This document shows positions 61,219 through 64,000 of a stretch of DNA of 64,000 bases, in pieces. A program made the position numbers and the translations under genes. The DNA comes from Rhododendron vialii (Eukaryota; Streptophyta; Magnoliopsida; Ericales; Ericaceae), in the NCBI RefSeq assembly GCF_030253575.1, contig NC_080559.1, forward strand, positions 30,096,501-30,160,500, in the 5' to 3' direction. Each line of letters begins with the position of its first letter. Position 1 is the stretch's first letter. The notes under the pieces were generated by a model, which saw only the letters and a program-made list of their open reading frames with translations, did no database searches and was not told the DNA's origin.

Positions 61219-64000
61219 CTGCAATAGAAGCAAAATGTTAACAGATTCCAAGAGGCACGGAGGTATAACATGTGCTCAGTCAGTCCTGACAAGACGCAAA
61301 ATGATAGACTTAGAAAACAAATGGGATGACACTAGAAATTAACTGGGTTGAGAGACAGTATTCCAAAACTACTAAATCATCTCCAGATTCCAGTTTAAAT
61401 AGATGATGCTCCCAAAACTTTAAGCAAGTAAAGCAGCATCTCATTCCTATGACAATCAATGAAGTGAACACTTAAAATCGAGCATTATCTAGGAATCAAT
61501 CACAAACAGGTTTTTGCTTTCTGTTTAGGCAATCAGAATATTTGACTAGCGCAGAAAAAGCACACTGTGACGAGGCAAGACAGCATCGAAGAAGAGTTCC
61601 AGAATAAAAATGATCTTCATAACTAAAACAGAAGTAGCTATATTTACTCAAAATAAATGAAAAGGAAACGAAAGATGAAAGAGAAATCATGGATGAACTT
61701 ACATGCATCTGCTAGATAAAAAAAGTTCAACAGAACATAGCAAATATTCAAGGACAATATTCTAAATTACATGCATATGATGCAATGAAATAGTACATGC
61801 AATAAGTTTAGCCATTACATATCATACATGCATAGAATTCCATATGGAAAAAGTTTGAATTTCAGACCCGTCACCGCAACTCCACAAAACAAAGGGAAAC
61901 AAATCTTATACAGGACACAATTTTCTGTGGACAACATGTCAACAACACAAGCGAAATTTATAAGTAAAAGAACCACTGTCCTCAAAATAGAACATAATAT
62001 AAGCAGCTTAGGCTTTACAATATCCACTAGCTCAAGGCTGTCTCCTATCAGAAATTTCAAATACTTGGCCTTCTCAAGAAGTCTATATCGACAAATGGCA
62101 TATGTTACCAGATAGTAGATCATCTTCGACAACCATTGATTGATGGCTAAAAAAAGAGTCAATTTAAAGAAAGCATGAAATTTACCTGCCCCTTTGGTAT
62201 GGTCAATGTGCATATAAACTCCTTGAGGTGCACATATATATACACACAAGTCTCTATGATTCTGAACTAGATTGCACCGTCACAATTTATGTTCAAATTG
62301 GAGGTGCAGTTCTACATTGCCGGTCAAAAGACCACAAGGAGTTGTGTGCTTATGTTTTTTTCCTACGGAATGGATATGCGCATAGTTAACAAAGAACAAG
62401 GGGGTAAAGTAATTTCTCCCCTAAATTTATCTAGGGGATGAAAAACAAGACATGGTAGAACTGTTTTTAAAGGTGAGATTGGGAGCTGTCAACAAATTCA
62501 CCACACTCCGAAATCAACATGAAGTCAATGACTCGAATCAATCAATCAACAAATAACCCAATACTCTGCCAACGAGACTTTTAGGTATCTTCTTTTCTTT
62601 TTTTTGAGAAGGGGAAGAGACTTTTTAGGTTGAATTAACCTTGGCATCTTGGTTCTCTTTCTGACTCAAGGAGACATGCTTCAGTAGATGCTTGTAGAGT
62701 GTAAAGAAAATTTCACTTATAAATTCTAGGTTGCAAGAAATCTTTACGATGTTACATAGTTTCTCTCACCTATTCAAATTGAAACCGGTCAACCATTGAA
62801 GAGGGTGCAACCATTCATGCACATCCTTACAGTGAAGAGTAAACTTTTAGTTTTGAATCAGAGTACCTTTTAATACAATGCTTGAAAAATGATATAGGAA
62901 AAACAGAATAGTCCAATGCACAGCAATAATTAAACCAAAGATTATAGCAGAAATATGATGTTGAAGTCATGTATTGTAAGCTTAGTCAAATCCAGAAATT
63001 TCTGGTTATAATTGAATGGTTGTTATACTGGAAAGATCACAAGTTAAAGCCAGAACACTCCCGAAGGTTGGGACAGCAGTAAATTTCTGCAGTGAAGAGT
63101 TAAAATGATTTGATACCATGGTAAAAAGCAGAAGAAAAAAAAGATTAATGGCGTCATTGCTTCCCCAAATGTTCACGAAAAGCCAAGAGCTAAAACCAGT
63201 TTCGCTCCAGTAAGTGACAGACAACTGTCAGCCTGAGCATGGTACCATAATTTTTAGTATTCTTTAAGAGAAAGGGTAATTTATTCATAATTTCAACATG
63301 CTCCTCACGTGGTCAGACTCTCTTCCTCCATAAGGGGACCAGAATGGGGGGGAGGACTATATCGGGGAGGCAGTAGGTTTTAACTACTATTTTTTGTATG
63401 CTCTAATAAAATATCATATGGTTGACCAACTATTCTAAAGAAAAGGTAATTATTTGTATATATTCTCAACAGGGTAAAACAAGTAAAGAAACAGAAGCCC
63501 CAAAAAGGGACTAAAGAGAAATTGTGAGTAGAGAAAACAAGCTAGTTCCAAGAAACACTGACAAAAATTATAGCAAAATCATGAAAACATTCAGGAAAGT
63601 TGATTGTTAAATATTCTCTATAGTTAAAATTTTGCGCAAAAAGTTGAGCGAACAATAAAAGTGGTAACTGCATTTTTCTACCCAAATATGACCACTAATC
63701 TGATGCAAAAGAGAACTTGTACAAGAAATCAGAATCAAAAGGCAGCACTCCCAAAAGCTATTCAGATACTTGACCAAAGATTTACTGGCTGAGATGCCTA
63801 TGCTGTTCAGTTAGCCCTAATTCCCTCTATTGCAACCCTGAACCCTCTACGCCTATCAACTCTAGTGGGGCCAGTCTCTCATAAGAGTTGGGAGGCTTTG
63901 GGATTGGTCTCTTCTTTTCTATTTGCCAAGGGAAACACCCGCTTTAAAAAAATAAAAAAGACAGAGATCAACTGAATGTTTTGCTAAGGGTATCTCTCTA
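61219..64000. other. Upstream region of the CCT gene, no exon resolved
   Basis: AT-rich sequence with short frames only. A minus-strand stretch near 62190-62250 has a plausible donor (GTAAATTTC) after a short open frame, but nothing in it resembles known CCT-protein N-termini. The first exon(s) of the CCT gene may be here or beyond 64000. Confidence 0.5.

Noticed and set aside
61815..62249. 144-codon minus-strand frame as N-terminal exon of the CCT gene
   Set aside because: It has a plausible donor within it, but the sequence shows none of the features of CCT-protein N-termini and the joint cannot be checked without transcripts.

Overview
The window is nuclear DNA from a dicot plant, probably a woody one; I cannot name the species. 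The evidence is six spliced, intron-rich genes of plant-type families, GT-AG introns (a few apparently GC-AG), AT-rich spacers, many (GA)n runs and abundant small inverted-repeat transposons. All exon limits below come from reading splice sites and checking that frames join.

Layout. 1-4185: repeat-rich spacer. 4186-7687 (-): SFT2-type Golgi membrane protein, six exons, 160 aa. 8618-8941: inverted-repeat element. About 9060-10720 (+): broken genomic copy of the SF3A3 gene. 11093-20327 (-): NADH-glutamate synthase (GLT1 type), 15 exons with an open frame of 1686 codons covering the amidotransferase/synthase half only; the GltD-like NADH-oxidising half is not in the window, and the SF3A3 copy lies where it should be. 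20328-25364: 5 kb spacer with a duplicated piece of GLT1 upstream DNA, a LINE tail, a SINE-like remnant and two foldback elements. 25365-33640 (+): SF3A3/SF3a60 splicing factor, 12 exons, 509 aa, with a 1.1 kb Mutator-like element in intron 10. 35150-39361 (-): plastid kinase-like plus fibrillin protein (PAP14/FBN11/ORG1 type), 13 exons, 672 aa. 39362-45899: 6.5 kb spacer rich in foldback elements. 45900-56154 (-): ATX3/4/5-type trithorax histone methyltransferase, 23 exons, 1114 aa. 59517-61218 and upstream (-): CCT-domain protein with its N-terminal exon(s) unresolved.

These are ordinary housekeeping and regulatory genes of separate pathways: Golgi trafficking, nitrogen assimilation, splicing, plastid lipid bodies, chromatin and CCT-type regulation. 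They share no operon-like logic. The most notable points are the structural changes: the clean loss of the beta half of NADH-GOGAT next to a mosaic SF3A3 pseudogene, a 203 bp tandem duplication that copies a GLT1 splice acceptor, and a varied set of target-site-flanked inverted-repeat elements. I saw no CRISPR array, rRNA, intact tRNA, viral gene or toxin gene.
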